Positions 35,370-44,817 of a stretch of DNA of 64,000 nt are shown in pieces. This stretch comes from Oceanobacter antarcticus (GTDB taxonomy: Bacteria; Pseudomonadota; Gammaproteobacteria; Pseudomonadales; Oceanobacteraceae): assembly GCF_044962685.1 (NCBI RefSeq), contig NZ_JBBKTX010000005.1, positions 140,402-204,401 on the forward strand. Direction: 5' to 3'. A program made the translations under genes and the position numbers. Each line of letters starts with the position of its first letter. The first letter of the stretch is position 1. The notes under the pieces are model-generated. The model was given only the letters and a program-made list of their open reading frames with translations. It was not told the origin of the DNA and did no database searches.

Positions 35370-35831
35370 ATGAGTTTATTCAAGTGCTTCAATACCTTGC
35401 CTGAAAATAAGGCCACCCTGGCGCTTCAAGCAGTCAAAGCAGCCAGCGCGACACTGGATATTGATGAATCCATTCGTGCTCACAAGGCTTGGCATAAACG
35501 CCTGACACACTACGTCGACCAACATGAGGCGAACTTGCTGGATCCTGAACTGATCGCTGATGACCAGAGCTGCATACTGGGGCAGTGGCTATATTCGGAT
35601 GGGCAACGTCACTTGGCTAACCAGCCTTGTTTTGTCAATCTCCAAAATCTTCACCAGCACTTTCACCGCGAAGCGGCTAGAGTCGTCAGCATGGGTCAAG
35701 AGCAACACGATGAAGAAGCCAGTGCCATGTTGCACGACAAACTTGCCCAGTTGAGTTCTGAAATCTACCAGCAGCTGACCGATATAAAGACACTGCAACA
35801 GCAGCAAGACGGACATGACGAACGAGGATAG
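35370..35831 (+). CDS. Stand-alone chemoreceptor zinc-binding (CZB) domain protein
   Basis: 153 residues. Zinc ligands H38, C68, H95 and H99 have spacings 30, 27 and 4, identical to H22, C52, H79 and H83 of the E. coli diguanylate cyclase DgcZ. The Cys lies in the signature 'DDQSCILGQWLY' and the His pair in 'LHQHFHRE'. No signal, receptor, GGDEF or membrane part is attached; a short C-terminal Gln-rich tail follows. ATG at 35370 has AAGGA upstream, better than the ATG 24 bases earlier. It should bind Zn2+ (or respond to hypochlorite via the Cys) and act through a partner protein. Confidence 0.82.
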   Translation: MSLFKCFNTLPENKATLALQAVKAASATLDIDESIRAHKAWHKRLTHYVDQHEANLLDPELIADDQSCILGQWLYSDGQRHLANQPCFVNLQNLHQHFHREAARVVSMGQEQHDEEASAMLHDKLAQLSSEIYQQLTDIKTLQQQQDGHDERG

Positions 35832-35873
35832 GTCGAAATTTTCCAGAAGCTGGAGCAACCCAGCAACAACACA

Positions 35874-36767
35874 TCAGTCCGTCTGATCCGGTTCTTCAGA
35901 CCAGCCACGGCGGCGTTGGTGGCTGAACCACTCACGGCGATAGCGATTGGCCCTGGCACGGTCGGGCAATATATTGATCAATTCAATCAGCAAGGCTTGG
36001 CCCTGTTTTTCCAGATTGTCAGGGCAAGGACGTCGAAGCAAACCAATCAGCAGTTTGAAGGCCTGATCGTATTGTTCTTCTGCAGCCAGTTCCTGTGCCA
36101 GTGCCAGCCGATTGGCTGGAGTGGGCCTATGCCGAAAACGCTGACGCAAGGCATCCAGGTTATTTTCACGCCGTTGCAGCAGGTGCCAACGCGACAGGGC
36201 CTGCTGTATTGCCGGGTCTCGCTGAATATGGGCAGCAGCGTTATCGAGCAACACCGACACTTCCGAAAGAAGTTGCGGTTGCTGTTTGCTGGCATCCATC
36301 AAGCGCTGACAATAACGCGCCACGTCAGCAGCATTACCTGGCTGCTGCTCAATCAGCTGACGCCACAAGGCCAGCCCCTGCTGCCAGTCCTGACGGGTAA
36401 TACACTGCTCCGCCTGTTTGCGCAGCCGGTCACCGGGTTGCTGGATATAGGGTGCCAGCAGTTGGCGAATCTGGCCTTCCGGTAACGCCGTGGTGAAACG
36501 ACTCACTTCACGACCATGATAGTAGAGCAGCACACTGGGCAGACCACGCACCTGCATGATGGCCATCAACTCCGGTTGCTGCTCCACATCCACGACCACC
36601 AGCTGCAACTGGGGTGAGAACTCCTGCTCAAGGCGTTCCAGTACCGGCAATAGCGCCTTGCAGGGTGAGCACCAGCTTGCCTGGAAGTCGATTAACACCA
36701 GGCTGTTCTGCGACAGACTGACGACATAGGGCAAAAAGGCGGTGGGTTCGGGAGGCATGTTGCTCAT
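35874..36767 (-). CDS. Thioredoxin-TPR co-chaperone, CnoX/YbbN-like
   Basis: 297 residues. Thioredoxin domain at about 12-115 with W32-C33-S-P-C36, then TPR-like helical repeats ('RKQAEQCITRQDWQQGLALW', 'LAAEEQYDQAFKLLIGLLRR') to the end. The family binds unfolded clients and hands them to GroEL or DnaK during hypochlorite or oxidative stress. E. coli CnoX lacks the full CxxC; here it is complete, so redox activity is possible. Convergent with the CZB gene. ATG at 36767 chosen; sequences upstream do not fit the family. Confidence 0.87.
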   Translation of the reverse strand: MSNMPPEPTAFLPYVVSLSQNSLVLIDFQASWCSPCKALLPVLERLEQEFSPQLQLVVVDVEQQPELMAIMQVRGLPSVLLYYHGREVSRFTTALPEGQIRQLLAPYIQQPGDRLRKQAEQCITRQDWQQGLALWRQLIEQQPGNAADVARYCQRLMDASKQQPQLLSEVSVLLDNAAAHIQRDPAIQQALSRWHLLQRRENNLDALRQRFRHRPTPANRLALAQELAAEEQYDQAFKLLIGLLRRPCPDNLEKQGQALLIELINILPDRARANRYRREWFSHQRRRGWSEEPDQTD

Positions 36768-37098
36768 GAGTACGGCGTCTGAATACACCAGCAGAAGGGT
36801 ACACGCGTTAATCCGGGCTTGCCAGAAAGCCGCCTGATAACCGATAGCGCTCGGAATATGTATAAAAAAGGTAGCGAACAATAAATGAAGGGACAAGGCA
36901 AATCGATGAAAAAGCGGACGCCTGCACGGGTGTAGGCGTTCGAGCGACACCGGAAGCCAAAGCCAAGTTCAAGAGTGCCAAATAAGCATTTTGAGTCGAT
37001 TTTTAACACCATCATTGCGAGTCCAGGAGTTTATAGATACGCCCTTCAGGCTGTCACAGAGCATTGTTATCCAGTACAACTCACGGGATACTGCTGCC
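36768..37098. other. Divergent intergenic region, nothing assigned
   Basis: 331 bases between the CnoX-like gene (-) and the thioredoxin-like membrane protein gene (+). Open frames extend into it from both sides but show no family similarity or ribosome sites. No repeat or RNA structure stands out. Confidence 0.4.
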
Positions 37099-37779
37099 AT
37101 GAATACATCCTCACCGTCTCTGCCCCCGGAACCGCCAGGTGGCAGCCATCATCGCCAACGAAATATCGTGCTGGGCCTGGTTGTTGTGTTATGGCTGGGC
37201 GGCACTGGTCTTGCCCTATGGTGGTTTCAGTCACAAACCATCCGGCCCTTTTTACCAGCGCAAACCTCCCCTGCCGCACTGAGCACGCAAACACTGGAGT
37301 CCACACTGGCCAGCCTGCTCGTGCAGACCGCTCCGACCGCTGTCCAGGCACCGGTCACCTTGGTGCATTTCTGGAATCCAGACTGTCTTTGTAATCAGGT
37401 CAGTCGCCGCCATTTTGATGGTCTGGTATCCGCCTTTGATGCCAGCCAGCTGCGGATTGTGGTGGTCGCTGCCGCCAACGCCAGCACTGCGCAATTAGCT
37501 GAATTCCGACGCCTCAACGGCCAGCGCATGGAGCTTGTCCAGGCTAATGGGCTGACCAGGCAGCTGCCATCCTCTCCCGCCCTGGCACTGATCAAGGCAA
37601 ATGGCCAGCTCGGTTATTTTGGTGCTTATGGTTTTGGTGCCTTATGCAGTGTGGCAAACGATGATTTTTTCCCCAACATGGTGCGACAAATGATCGACGG
37701 CCAGTACGGACCGTTTGTCAATATCGCGGGCAGCGGCTGTTTTTGTCAATGGCCTGATCCGGTGTCAGGTACGAACTGA
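37099..37779 (+). CDS. Membrane-anchored thioredoxin-like protein (DUF6436-like) with two CxC pairs
   Basis: 226 residues. A single N-terminal membrane helix (about 22-44) is followed by a thioredoxin-fold domain: 'VTLVHFWNPDCLCNQV' has W-N-P-D-C96-L-C98 at the position of the thioredoxin active site. A second pair C214-F-C216 lies near the C-terminus. The CxC spacing differs from the CxxC of thioredoxins and is seen in metal-binding or isomerase-like variants. The topology puts the domain in the periplasm. Its last 15 bases overlap the end of the convergent transglutaminase gene. The DUF number is from memory; function unknown. Confidence 0.75.
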   Translation: MNTSSPSLPPEPPGGSHHRQRNIVLGLVVVLWLGGTGLALWWFQSQTIRPFLPAQTSPAALSTQTLESTLASLLVQTAPTAVQAPVTLVHFWNPDCLCNQVSRRHFDGLVSAFDASQLRIVVVAAANASTAQLAEFRRLNGQRMELVQANGLTRQLPSSPALALIKANGQLGYFGAYGFGALCSVANDDFFPNMVRQMIDGQYGPFVNIAGSGCFCQWPDPVSGTN

Positions 37780-39822
37780 AGGGCGTTGATAACGCCGTCG
37801 CCAGACCTGACGGAGCAGTCGTTTACGGCTTTGGCGCAGCGCTTTGAGCAACTGTTTTTCGACCTCAGCCTGTTGTCCACCAGCGGCATACAACTGCTGC
37901 TCCATGGTTTGTGCCAACGCGGATAAATAGTCGCTATCGTCACCCAGTGTTAACCCCAGCCGGGTGAGATAGTGAGTCTGACTCTCACCCATCTGAAAAG
38001 CCACGCCCAGCTGCTCTCCGACGTCGACCAGTCGCTGCCAGGCCAATCCTACCGGGCTGGCTATTTTGACTGGGCGTTGCCAGCTGATCATCACGGCAAT
38101 CACCAGAAACACCAGTACGATGGCAGCCACCAGCCAGATCAGTAACTGCTGGTAATCGGCCCGCTGCAGGACATTACTGAGCAGGCTTTTCTGCCGTTTG
38201 TTATCGTATGACAGCACCCAGCGGTGCCAGAGGTAATTGACCGACTCCAGCTCCATACGCAGTCGGTTGAGCCAGGGAATCTGCCGAATCTGCCCCGGTG
38301 ACAACAGCTTGTTTTCGAGGAAAGACCCCTCCTCCTTTAACGCCTGTTCAAGACCAAACTGAATTCGCTCCGGTGACACCACGGCCGTCGGATCAATCCG
38401 AATCCAACCAGTACCATCCAGCCAGATTTCTGCCCAGGCATGGGCATCGTACTGACGCACGGTCAAATAGTTTTCGGCGTCGTTCCACTCGCCCCCCTGA
38501 TAGCCCACCACCACCCGTGCCGGGATTCCGGCCAGCCGTGCGGCGTAAACAAAGGCACCGGCATAGTGGGCACAAAACCCTAACCGGGTATCAAACAGAA
38601 AAGCGTCGATATCGTTATTACCCAAGGCCGGTGGCTTGAGGGTGTAGCGGAAACCCTGGGTACGAAAATAATCAATCAGCTTATTCACCAAATCCATCGA
38701 GGTATCACTGTTCGCCACCAGCCCGGCGAGCCATTGGCGCGTACGTGGATTGCCACGGCCTGGCACATCAAGATTGTGCTGGCGCTGCTGAAAATCGAGG
38801 CGATGGCTGACCAGTTCACGACTGAGGCCAAGGCCTTGATAACGTTTGCGCTGATACACTGGTGTGCGGTTAACCAGTACACCGGTCGAGGTCACACCTA
38901 TACCGGGTTCCAGCGCCATGCCGTAACGCAAGGTGTAAAGCCAGTGGTTAGAGGTCGCTTCCTGAATAATTTCATAACGCAACACGCCAGTCGTCGCAGT
39001 TGGCAAGGTTTCTCCGGAAGGAAACCAGCTCACCTTCCGATCCTGTTTCGAGAATCGCCAGGTACGTCCGTCATAACGATCCAGCACCAGCGCTCGCCAA
39101 TAGAGTTGATCACGAGCCGGTTTTTGTTCACTGTCAAAGGTCGCACGAAATGCCAGCTCGTCGGAACGACTGAGTGAGGCAATATCCCCCGGTGCCATTT
39201 GATCGGTCAGACCGGTGCGGGCCTGTTCTGACTGCAGATTGATACTCCACAATGGCGCTAAGCGCGGAAACAGCAGATAAAACACCAGCATCACCGGAAT
39301 CGCGGTCGCCAACAGGCCAAACGCATAGCGGCTGGCAATCCAGGCGCCTCCCGTTTCACGGGATGCCAGATGCAGAGACACCAATGCTGCGGTCAGCAAC
39401 CAGATCACTACCAGACCATACAGTCCCCAGAGCACTTCCTGTTCAAACAGAAAGCCGGTACCTGCCAGGAAGAAACAGAGAAAAACAACGATATAGCCAT
39501 CGCGCTGGGTACGCATTTCCAGCACTTTTAACAAACAAGTGGCCACAAAAAAGGCGACCGCACTTTCCAGCGAGTATTGACCACTAAAACCGGCATAAAC
39601 CCCACCAGCTACCGCCACCACGGCAATCAATTTGGTGATTTTGCCAGGATAAGGCAATCGGCCAAGGTGCATTTGCCAGCGCCAGAGCACGGCAGCTCCG
39701 GCCATTAGCCAGAAGATCAGCGGTAAATGGGAATAATGCGGTAACAGAGACAGCGCGCCACCACTCAGTAACCAGAACAGTGCTGGCCGGGGGATCTGCT
39801 GTTGACGGGCTGACAGCGTCAT
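37765..39822 (-). CDS. TgpA-like membrane transglutaminase (DUF3488 + transglutaminase core)
   Basis: 685 residues. The N-terminal third has about six membrane helices (DUF3488), then a periplasmic transglutaminase-like domain. Catalytic Cys in 'TRLGFCAHYAGAFVYAAR' (about 416), His in 'YDAHAWAEIWLDG' (about 459) and Asp in 'WIRIDPTA' (about 475). Another membrane helix near 560-580 precedes a DUF4129-like cytoplasmic tail. P. aeruginosa TgpA is essential and acts on the envelope; the target is unknown. It is the last gene of moxR-DUF58-tgpA, overlapping the previous gene by 4 bases. Confidence 0.92.
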   Translation of the reverse strand: MTLSARQQQIPRPALFWLLSGGALSLLPHYSHLPLIFWLMAGAAVLWRWQMHLGRLPYPGKITKLIAVVAVAGGVYAGFSGQYSLESAVAFFVATCLLKVLEMRTQRDGYIVVFLCFFLAGTGFLFEQEVLWGLYGLVVIWLLTAALVSLHLASRETGGAWIASRYAFGLLATAIPVMLVFYLLFPRLAPLWSINLQSEQARTGLTDQMAPGDIASLSRSDELAFRATFDSEQKPARDQLYWRALVLDRYDGRTWRFSKQDRKVSWFPSGETLPTATTGVLRYEIIQEATSNHWLYTLRYGMALEPGIGVTSTGVLVNRTPVYQRKRYQGLGLSRELVSHRLDFQQRQHNLDVPGRGNPRTRQWLAGLVANSDTSMDLVNKLIDYFRTQGFRYTLKPPALGNNDIDAFLFDTRLGFCAHYAGAFVYAARLAGIPARVVVGYQGGEWNDAENYLTVRQYDAHAWAEIWLDGTGWIRIDPTAVVSPERIQFGLEQALKEEGSFLENKLLSPGQIRQIPWLNRLRMELESVNYLWHRWVLSYDNKRQKSLLSNVLQRADYQQLLIWLVAAIVLVFLVIAVMISWQRPVKIASPVGLAWQRLVDVGEQLGVAFQMGESQTHYLTRLGLTLGDDSDYLSALAQTMEQQLYAAGGQQAEVEKQLLKALRQSRKRLLRQVWRRRYQRPSVRT

Positions 39823-40811
39823 CGTCGGGTTCCTGTTGCTTCGTCAAGCCGGAACAATGCCAGCATTTTCAGGCAGGCACCGAGATGGACTTCCGAATGT
39901 GCCGGAGCCAGCTCCTGAGTCGGTAACCGCAGCCCGTATTGCCAACCCAGCTGATGAGCTTCCAGCACCCAGCCACAGAGTTGCGACAAGCGCGGCTCCA
40001 AGTCGCCACTGGCATTGGCCCAGTCGAGCCAACAGCTTGCCCCTTCGTCACTGTCAAAGTCCTTGGTCATCAGCCCTTTGCCGCGTGCCAATTGTTTCCA
40101 GGCAATTTGCCGCATGGAGTCGCCGGGCTGGTACTGACGCAAGCCACGGAAATCCTGTTCGCCACGAACTTCCAGGGTTGCCCCGAGCAGTTCGCCATCA
40201 CCGTCGCCACTGCGAAACACAAAAGGGGATTTTTCCGGATATGGGTACACCAGGGTGGAAAAATCCAGCTTGATCCAGCTCCAGGCACGAAATAATCCCA
40301 ATGGAAACCGGCTTTCCAACAACAACCTGCCAGGTGACAGATAACCACGCTGGTGGCAACGATAACTGAGCGGGAAAGTGTCTGACTCGCCTCGATGAAT
40401 GCTCAGCTGCTGCCCCGGATTATCCGGGTACTGTAGCCACAGACTGAGATGCTCCCGGCGCGGCGCGGCGGCCAGACGTAGCGGAATATCGAACACCTGT
40501 CCAACGTGACCATTAATCGCTTCCCGGCTACTGATGCTCAGTCCTTTGAGATTACGAAAAGTCAGATACATGGCCGACAGGCCGATGCTGAATAACCAGA
40601 ACGTCATGCCATAAATCAGGCTGTTCTGATAATTGATGGCGGTTACCAGCAACAGTACCACCAGCGCCAGATAGAGCAACCCGATCCGGGTCGGCACGAT
40701 AAAAATCGACCGATGGCCCAGCACCATGGTGCGGGTTGCTGGCAGACGTCGATCAAGCCAGCGTTGCCAGCGATGGCCGAACAGACGTTTGATCGCGAAT
40801 TGTCTTGCCAC
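39819..40811 (-). CDS. DUF58 protein (MoxR-associated)
   Basis: 330 residues. Arg-rich N-terminus, two membrane helices (about 38-75: 'IGLLYLALVVLLLVTAINYQ'), then a vWA-like DUF58 domain with the hallmark 'REYQPGDS'-type segment, here 'LRQYQPGDSMRQIAWKQLAR'. The GTG start at 40811 is required by the distance to moxR (3 bases after its stop) and by the conserved basic N-terminus. DUF58 proteins pair with MoxR ATPases as chaperones or metal-insertase partners, here presumably for the transglutaminase. Confidence 0.88.
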   Translation of the reverse strand: MARQFAIKRLFGHRWQRWLDRRLPATRTMVLGHRSIFIVPTRIGLLYLALVVLLLVTAINYQNSLIYGMTFWLFSIGLSAMYLTFRNLKGLSISSREAINGHVGQVFDIPLRLAAAPRREHLSLWLQYPDNPGQQLSIHRGESDTFPLSYRCHQRGYLSPGRLLLESRFPLGLFRAWSWIKLDFSTLVYPYPEKSPFVFRSGDGDGELLGATLEVRGEQDFRGLRQYQPGDSMRQIAWKQLARGKGLMTKDFDSDEGASCWLDWANASGDLEPRLSQLCGWVLEAHQLGWQYGLRLPTQELAPAHSEVHLGACLKMLALFRLDEATGTRR

Positions 40812-40814
40812 GTT

Positions 40815-41738
40815 TTACACCAGTACCGCAACCGAATTAAGTATGCGGGCCGACACACTGTGTGCCCCACCCTCCGCTGCATCGGCCAGGCGGTGGTCGA
40901 CAACCGCAGGTAATACCGCCTGAATATCTTCAGGTAATACGTGCTGGCGTTCATGCACCAGCGCCCAGGCTCGAGCCGCTTGCAATAGCGCCAGTGCGCC
41001 CCGAGGCGACAGCCCATACAGATAACCGGACTCGTAGCGCGAAAAGGCAATAATACGCTGCAGGTAATCCAGTACCGATGCCGATGCGTGAATGTCGCGC
41101 ACCTGCCGCTGCAGCTGCTGCAGTTGCTGCGGCGTTATTTGCGCTTGCAGCTGATTGGCCATATCCCGGCGGCTGGCACCTTCCAGTAATTGACGCTCGG
41201 CCTGCTCGGACGGGTAGCCCAGTGATATGCGCATCAAAAACCGGTCAAGCTGGCTTTCTGGCAGTGGAAACGTACCCGACTGCGACACCGGGTTCTGGGT
41301 GGCAATCACAAAAAATGGCTCTGGCAGAGGTCGGGTTTCGCCTTCTACCGTGACCTGACGTTCTTCCATGGCTTCCAGCAGTGCGCTCTGGGATTTTGGC
41401 GTGGCCCGGTTAATTTCATCGGCCAGCAATAGCTGACTGAATACCGGCCCCTCATGAAAACGGAAACGTCCCAGGTCGGAACCGGGTTCCTTTTCAAAAA
41501 TACTGACACCGAGAATATCTGCCGGGAGCAAATCACTGGTGAACTGAATGCGGTTGTAATTCAGCCCCAGCACACCGGCCAGCGCATGGGCCAGGGTAGT
41601 TTTGCCCATACCCGGCAAATCCTCAATCAGCAAATGCCCATCGGCTAACAGGCAACTTAATGCCAGTTTGAGTTGCTCCGGTTTACCCAGAATAATCTGG
41701 TTAAGCTGTTGCAGGGCGGCGCTGACGGCGCTGGTCAT
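40815..41738 (-). CDS. MoxR-family AAA+ ATPase
   Basis: 307 residues. Walker A 'LPGMGKTTLAHALA', Walker B 'LLADEINRATPKSQSALLEA', sensor 'IATQNP' and 'LPESQLDRFLMRI' place it firmly in the MoxR family. GGAGA precedes the ATG. First gene of moxR-DUF58-tgpA. MoxR proteins act as chaperone-like ATPases for vWA partner proteins. Confidence 0.95.
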   Translation of the reverse strand: MTSAVSAALQQLNQIILGKPEQLKLALSCLLADGHLLIEDLPGMGKTTLAHALAGVLGLNYNRIQFTSDLLPADILGVSIFEKEPGSDLGRFRFHEGPVFSQLLLADEINRATPKSQSALLEAMEERQVTVEGETRPLPEPFFVIATQNPVSQSGTFPLPESQLDRFLMRISLGYPSEQAERQLLEGASRRDMANQLQAQITPQQLQQLQRQVRDIHASASVLDYLQRIIAFSRYESGYLYGLSPRGALALLQAARAWALVHERQHVLPEDIQAVLPAVVDHRLADAAEGGAHSVSARILNSVAVLV

Positions 41739-41871
41739 ATCGGGTCTCCGTTGTAATAACTGATCAAGTGGCTACGGCAGATGCCTGGACGGTCAAGGGT
41801 TTATGCCAGACCTGGAAAAGCAGGTCGAGAGTTAATAACCAATCACACGACAAACCGGGATATTACTGACG

Positions 41872-41898
41872 AGCAATGACCAGCAAGCAATGACCAGC
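41872..41898. repeat. 13-bp direct repeat
   Basis: AGCAATGACCAGC at 41872-41884 and again at 41886-41898, one base apart, in the gap between moxR and metZ. Probably a small slippage duplication; no function seen. Confidence 0.6.
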
Positions 41899-41927
41899 GA
41901 GAAGTTGCGAACAAAATACGGTAGCCA

Positions 41928-41949
41928 TAAAAAACGGGGCCGCAGCCCC
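41928..41949 (-). terminator. Intrinsic terminator of metZ
   Basis: Minus strand GGGGC-TGCG-GCCCC stem followed by G and six T, 17 bases after the metZ stop. Confidence 0.85.
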
Positions 41950-41966
41950 ATGTGATTCAGATCGGC

Positions 41967-43181
41967 TCAGAGTGCATCCAGCCCGCGTGCCAGATCTTTA
42001 CGCACGTCGTTAATGTTTTCCAGCCCCACCGCAACGCGAATCAAGCCCTGGGTAATACCCGCCGCCAGACGTTCTGCTTCCGACAAGCGTCCGTGGGTCG
42101 TGGTGCCCGGATGCGTAATGGTGGTTTTGGCATCACCCAGATTCGCCGTAATCGATATCATCCGGGTGGCATCAATCACCTTCCAGGCTTCTTCCCGACC
42201 ACCAGCGACTTCAAACGACAGTACTCCGCCCGGCAGGCTTTGCTGCTTCTGGATCAGCTCGTACTGTGGATGCGAGGCCAGACCACAAAAGTTGACCTGT
42301 TTTACCTTCGGATGCTGTTGTAACCAGCCGGCCAGAATCGACGCATTGTCGCTGTGGGCTTTCATGCGCAGGCTGAGCGTTTCCAGCCCCTTGGTAAAGA
42401 CCCAGGCATTAAACGGGCTCATGGTCGGGCCCGCAGAGCGCAGCACACCAATCACCGGTTCGATCAGCTCATGACTGCCCACCACCGCGCCTCCCAGACA
42501 ACGGCCCTGGCCATCAATGTATTTGGTGGCAGAATGCACCACCAGATCGGCACCCAGCGCCAGTGGTTGCTGAATCACCGGGGTGCAGAAACAGTTATCC
42601 ACCACCAGCAAGGCATTGGCTGCACCCGCGATCCGCGCCAGCGCTTCGATATCCGCGACTTCCGCCATCGGATTGGAAGGTGATTCAAGAAAGAACAGCC
42701 GGGTTTCCGGCTTGCAGTGGGCTGCCCAATCATCGGCATCGACCGGATTGACGTAATCGATATCGACGTTGAATTTACGCAGGAATTTCTCGAACAGCAC
42801 AATGGTGCTGCCAAACACACTGCGAGAGCAGAGCACATGATCACCGGCTTTCAGATGAGCAATCGCGACGGCATAAATAGCCGCCATACCGGACGCGGTA
42901 GCAGCACAGGCTTCAGCGCCTTCCATGGCGGCCAGACGTTCTTCAAAGGTACGTACCGTCGGGTTGGTATAGCGTGAGTAGACGTTGCCCGGATGTTCAC
43001 CGGAAAAAGTTGCGGCCGCTTCTGCCGCCGAGCGAAATACATAACTGCTACTGGGGAAAATCGCTTCGGAGTGTTCCTGCTCCTGAGTGCGGTACTGACC
43101 GGCACGAACCGCCAGGGTTTCGATCTCGCAATCGGTCAGGTCTGATTGGTACGGAGCGAGTAAATCATGAATATCATTCAT
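41967..43181 (-). CDS. metZ: O-succinylhomoserine sulfhydrylase
   Basis: 404 residues. PLP enzyme that makes homocysteine directly from O-succinylhomoserine and sulfide. 'FPSSSYVFRSAAEAAATFSG', 'YSRYTNPTVRTFEERLAAME' and the PLP-lysine region 'VHSATKYIDGQGRCLGGAVV' are characteristic of MetZ rather than MetB. It follows purF as in Pseudomonas, but a strong terminator separates the two, so metZ probably has its own promoter in the 103-base gap. Confidence 0.95.
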   Translation of the reverse strand: MNDIHDLLAPYQSDLTDCEIETLAVRAGQYRTQEQEHSEAIFPSSSYVFRSAAEAAATFSGEHPGNVYSRYTNPTVRTFEERLAAMEGAEACAATASGMAAIYAVAIAHLKAGDHVLCSRSVFGSTIVLFEKFLRKFNVDIDYVNPVDADDWAAHCKPETRLFFLESPSNPMAEVADIEALARIAGAANALLVVDNCFCTPVIQQPLALGADLVVHSATKYIDGQGRCLGGAVVGSHELIEPVIGVLRSAGPTMSPFNAWVFTKGLETLSLRMKAHSDNASILAGWLQQHPKVKQVNFCGLASHPQYELIQKQQSLPGGVLSFEVAGGREEAWKVIDATRMISITANLGDAKTTITHPGTTTHGRLSEAERLAAGITQGLIRVAVGLENINDVRKDLARGLDAL

Positions 43182-43204
43182 CGGGTTTCTGCCTTGTCTA
43201 TGGC

Positions 43205-43242
43205 CTAAAAACGCAACAGGGCAGCGGAAGGCTGCCCTGTTG
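43205..43242 (-). terminator. Intrinsic terminator of purF
   Basis: CAACAGGGCAGC (43214-43225), 5-base loop, GCTGCCCTGTTG (43231-43242): perfect 12-bp stem. On the minus strand it is followed by CG and five T. Confidence 0.88.
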
Positions 43243-43284
43243 TTGATACTGATCAGGCGTCAAACACCTTCACAACCGGGTTGT

Positions 43285-44805
43285 TCAGGATTCTGCCTCG
43301 TTGTGCAGATCGATAGCAACATTGGCAATTGCCTTGCGGATACCTTTGGAGGAGTCGCTGCGCAAATCGGACAAGCGGCGGAAGTAATCGTCATCAATAT
43401 CACCGGTGACGTATTCACCGTTAAATACCGAACAGTCGAACTCCGTGGCCGCTGTTTTACTGCCTTCGAGACAAGCGGTGATCAGGTCATCCAGCTCCTG
43501 GTACACCAGCCAGTCGGCACCGATTGCCGTGGCAATTTCTTCCGTGGTGCGGCCATGGGCGATAAATTCTTCCTTGGCTGGCATATCAATACCGTAGACG
43601 TTCGGATAGCGCACCGCTGGTGCGGCGGATGCAAAATAGACGTTTTCTGCACCGGCATCACGCGCCATTTCGATGATCTGTTCGCAGGTGGTACCCCGTA
43701 CAATGGAGTCATCCACCAGCAGTACATTCTTGCCACGAAATTCCAGATCCAGCGCGTTCAGTTTCTGACGCACGGATTTCTTGCGCTGTTGCTGGCCCGG
43801 CATAATGAAGGTACGACCGATATAGCGGTTCTTCATAAAGCCTTCACGGTATTTCACACCGAGCCGGTTGGCCAGTTCCAGCGCTGAAGAACGGCTGGTA
43901 TCCGGAATCGGGATCACCACATCGATATTGTGATCTGGATGCTCCCGCATGATCTTTTCCGCCAGTTTCTCACCCATACGCAGACGCGCCTTGTACACCG
44001 CGATGCCATCCATAATGGAATCCGGGCGGGCAAAGTACACTTGTTCAAACAGACACGGGGTCAGGCGTACGTTTTCGGCACACTGCTGGGTAAAGATATC
44101 ACCGGCTTCCGTCATCACCACACATTCGCCGGGTGCAATATCACGCTCGATCTGAAACCCCAGTGCATCGAGCGCGACTGACTCGGACGCCACCATGTAT
44201 TCCGACCCGGTCGCAGTGTCACGGCGGCCAAACACCGCAGGACGAATACCGTTCGGATCACGGAAGGCCACCACACCATAACCACAGATCATGGCAACCA
44301 CGGCATAACCACCACGGATACGTTCATGCACCCGGCGTACAGCACGAAAAATCATTTCCGGTGTTGGCACCAGCTGCTTCTGTTCCTGCAGCTCATGAGC
44401 AAAGATATTCAACAATACTTCGGAATCCGATGTGGTGTTGATGTGACGCAGGTCTTCACGGTAGATGTCCTGGGCCAACTCGGTGGTGTTGGTCAGGTTA
44501 CCATTATGCGCCAACACAATGCCGTAAGGTGAATTGACATAAAAGGGCTGAGCTTCCGCCGAACTTGAACTGCCCGCCGTCGGATAACGCACATGACCGA
44601 TCCCCATACGACCAATCAGGCGCTGCATATGGCGAGTACGGAAGACATCCCGAACCAGGCCATTGTCTTTACGTAGATAAAACTTTCCCTGATCACTGGT
44701 TACGATGCCGGCCGCATCCTGGCCGCGATGCTGAAGCACCGTCAACGCATCGTAAATAGACTGGTTTACATGGGTCTTGGCGACGATACCCACAATTCCG
44801 CACAT
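43285..44805 (-). CDS. purF: Amidophosphoribosyltransferase
   Basis: 506 residues. First committed step of purine synthesis (PRPP + glutamine to phosphoribosylamine). Cys2 of 'MCGIVGIV' is the N-terminal nucleophile for glutamine hydrolysis; there is no propeptide. 'ALTVLQHRGQDAAGIVT' continues the amidase domain, and the PRPP loop is 'VLLVDDSIVRGTT'. 12 bases downstream of cvpA, the usual cvpA-purF pair. Confidence 0.97.
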   Translation of the reverse strand: MCGIVGIVAKTHVNQSIYDALTVLQHRGQDAAGIVTSDQGKFYLRKDNGLVRDVFRTRHMQRLIGRMGIGHVRYPTAGSSSSAEAQPFYVNSPYGIVLAHNGNLTNTTELAQDIYREDLRHINTTSDSEVLLNIFAHELQEQKQLVPTPEMIFRAVRRVHERIRGGYAVVAMICGYGVVAFRDPNGIRPAVFGRRDTATGSEYMVASESVALDALGFQIERDIAPGECVVMTEAGDIFTQQCAENVRLTPCLFEQVYFARPDSIMDGIAVYKARLRMGEKLAEKIMREHPDHNIDVVIPIPDTSRSSALELANRLGVKYREGFMKNRYIGRTFIMPGQQQRKKSVRQKLNALDLEFRGKNVLLVDDSIVRGTTCEQIIEMARDAGAENVYFASAAPAVRYPNVYGIDMPAKEEFIAHGRTTEEIATAIGADWLVYQELDDLITACLEGSKTAATEFDCSVFNGEYVTGDIDDDYFRRLSDLRSDSSKGIRKAIANVAIDLHNEAES

Positions 44806-44817
44806 TCGCGTATTACC

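Noticed and set aside
41872..41898. Direct repeat as possible CRISPR or iteron
   Set aside because: Only two 13-base copies one base apart; no array or origin features.
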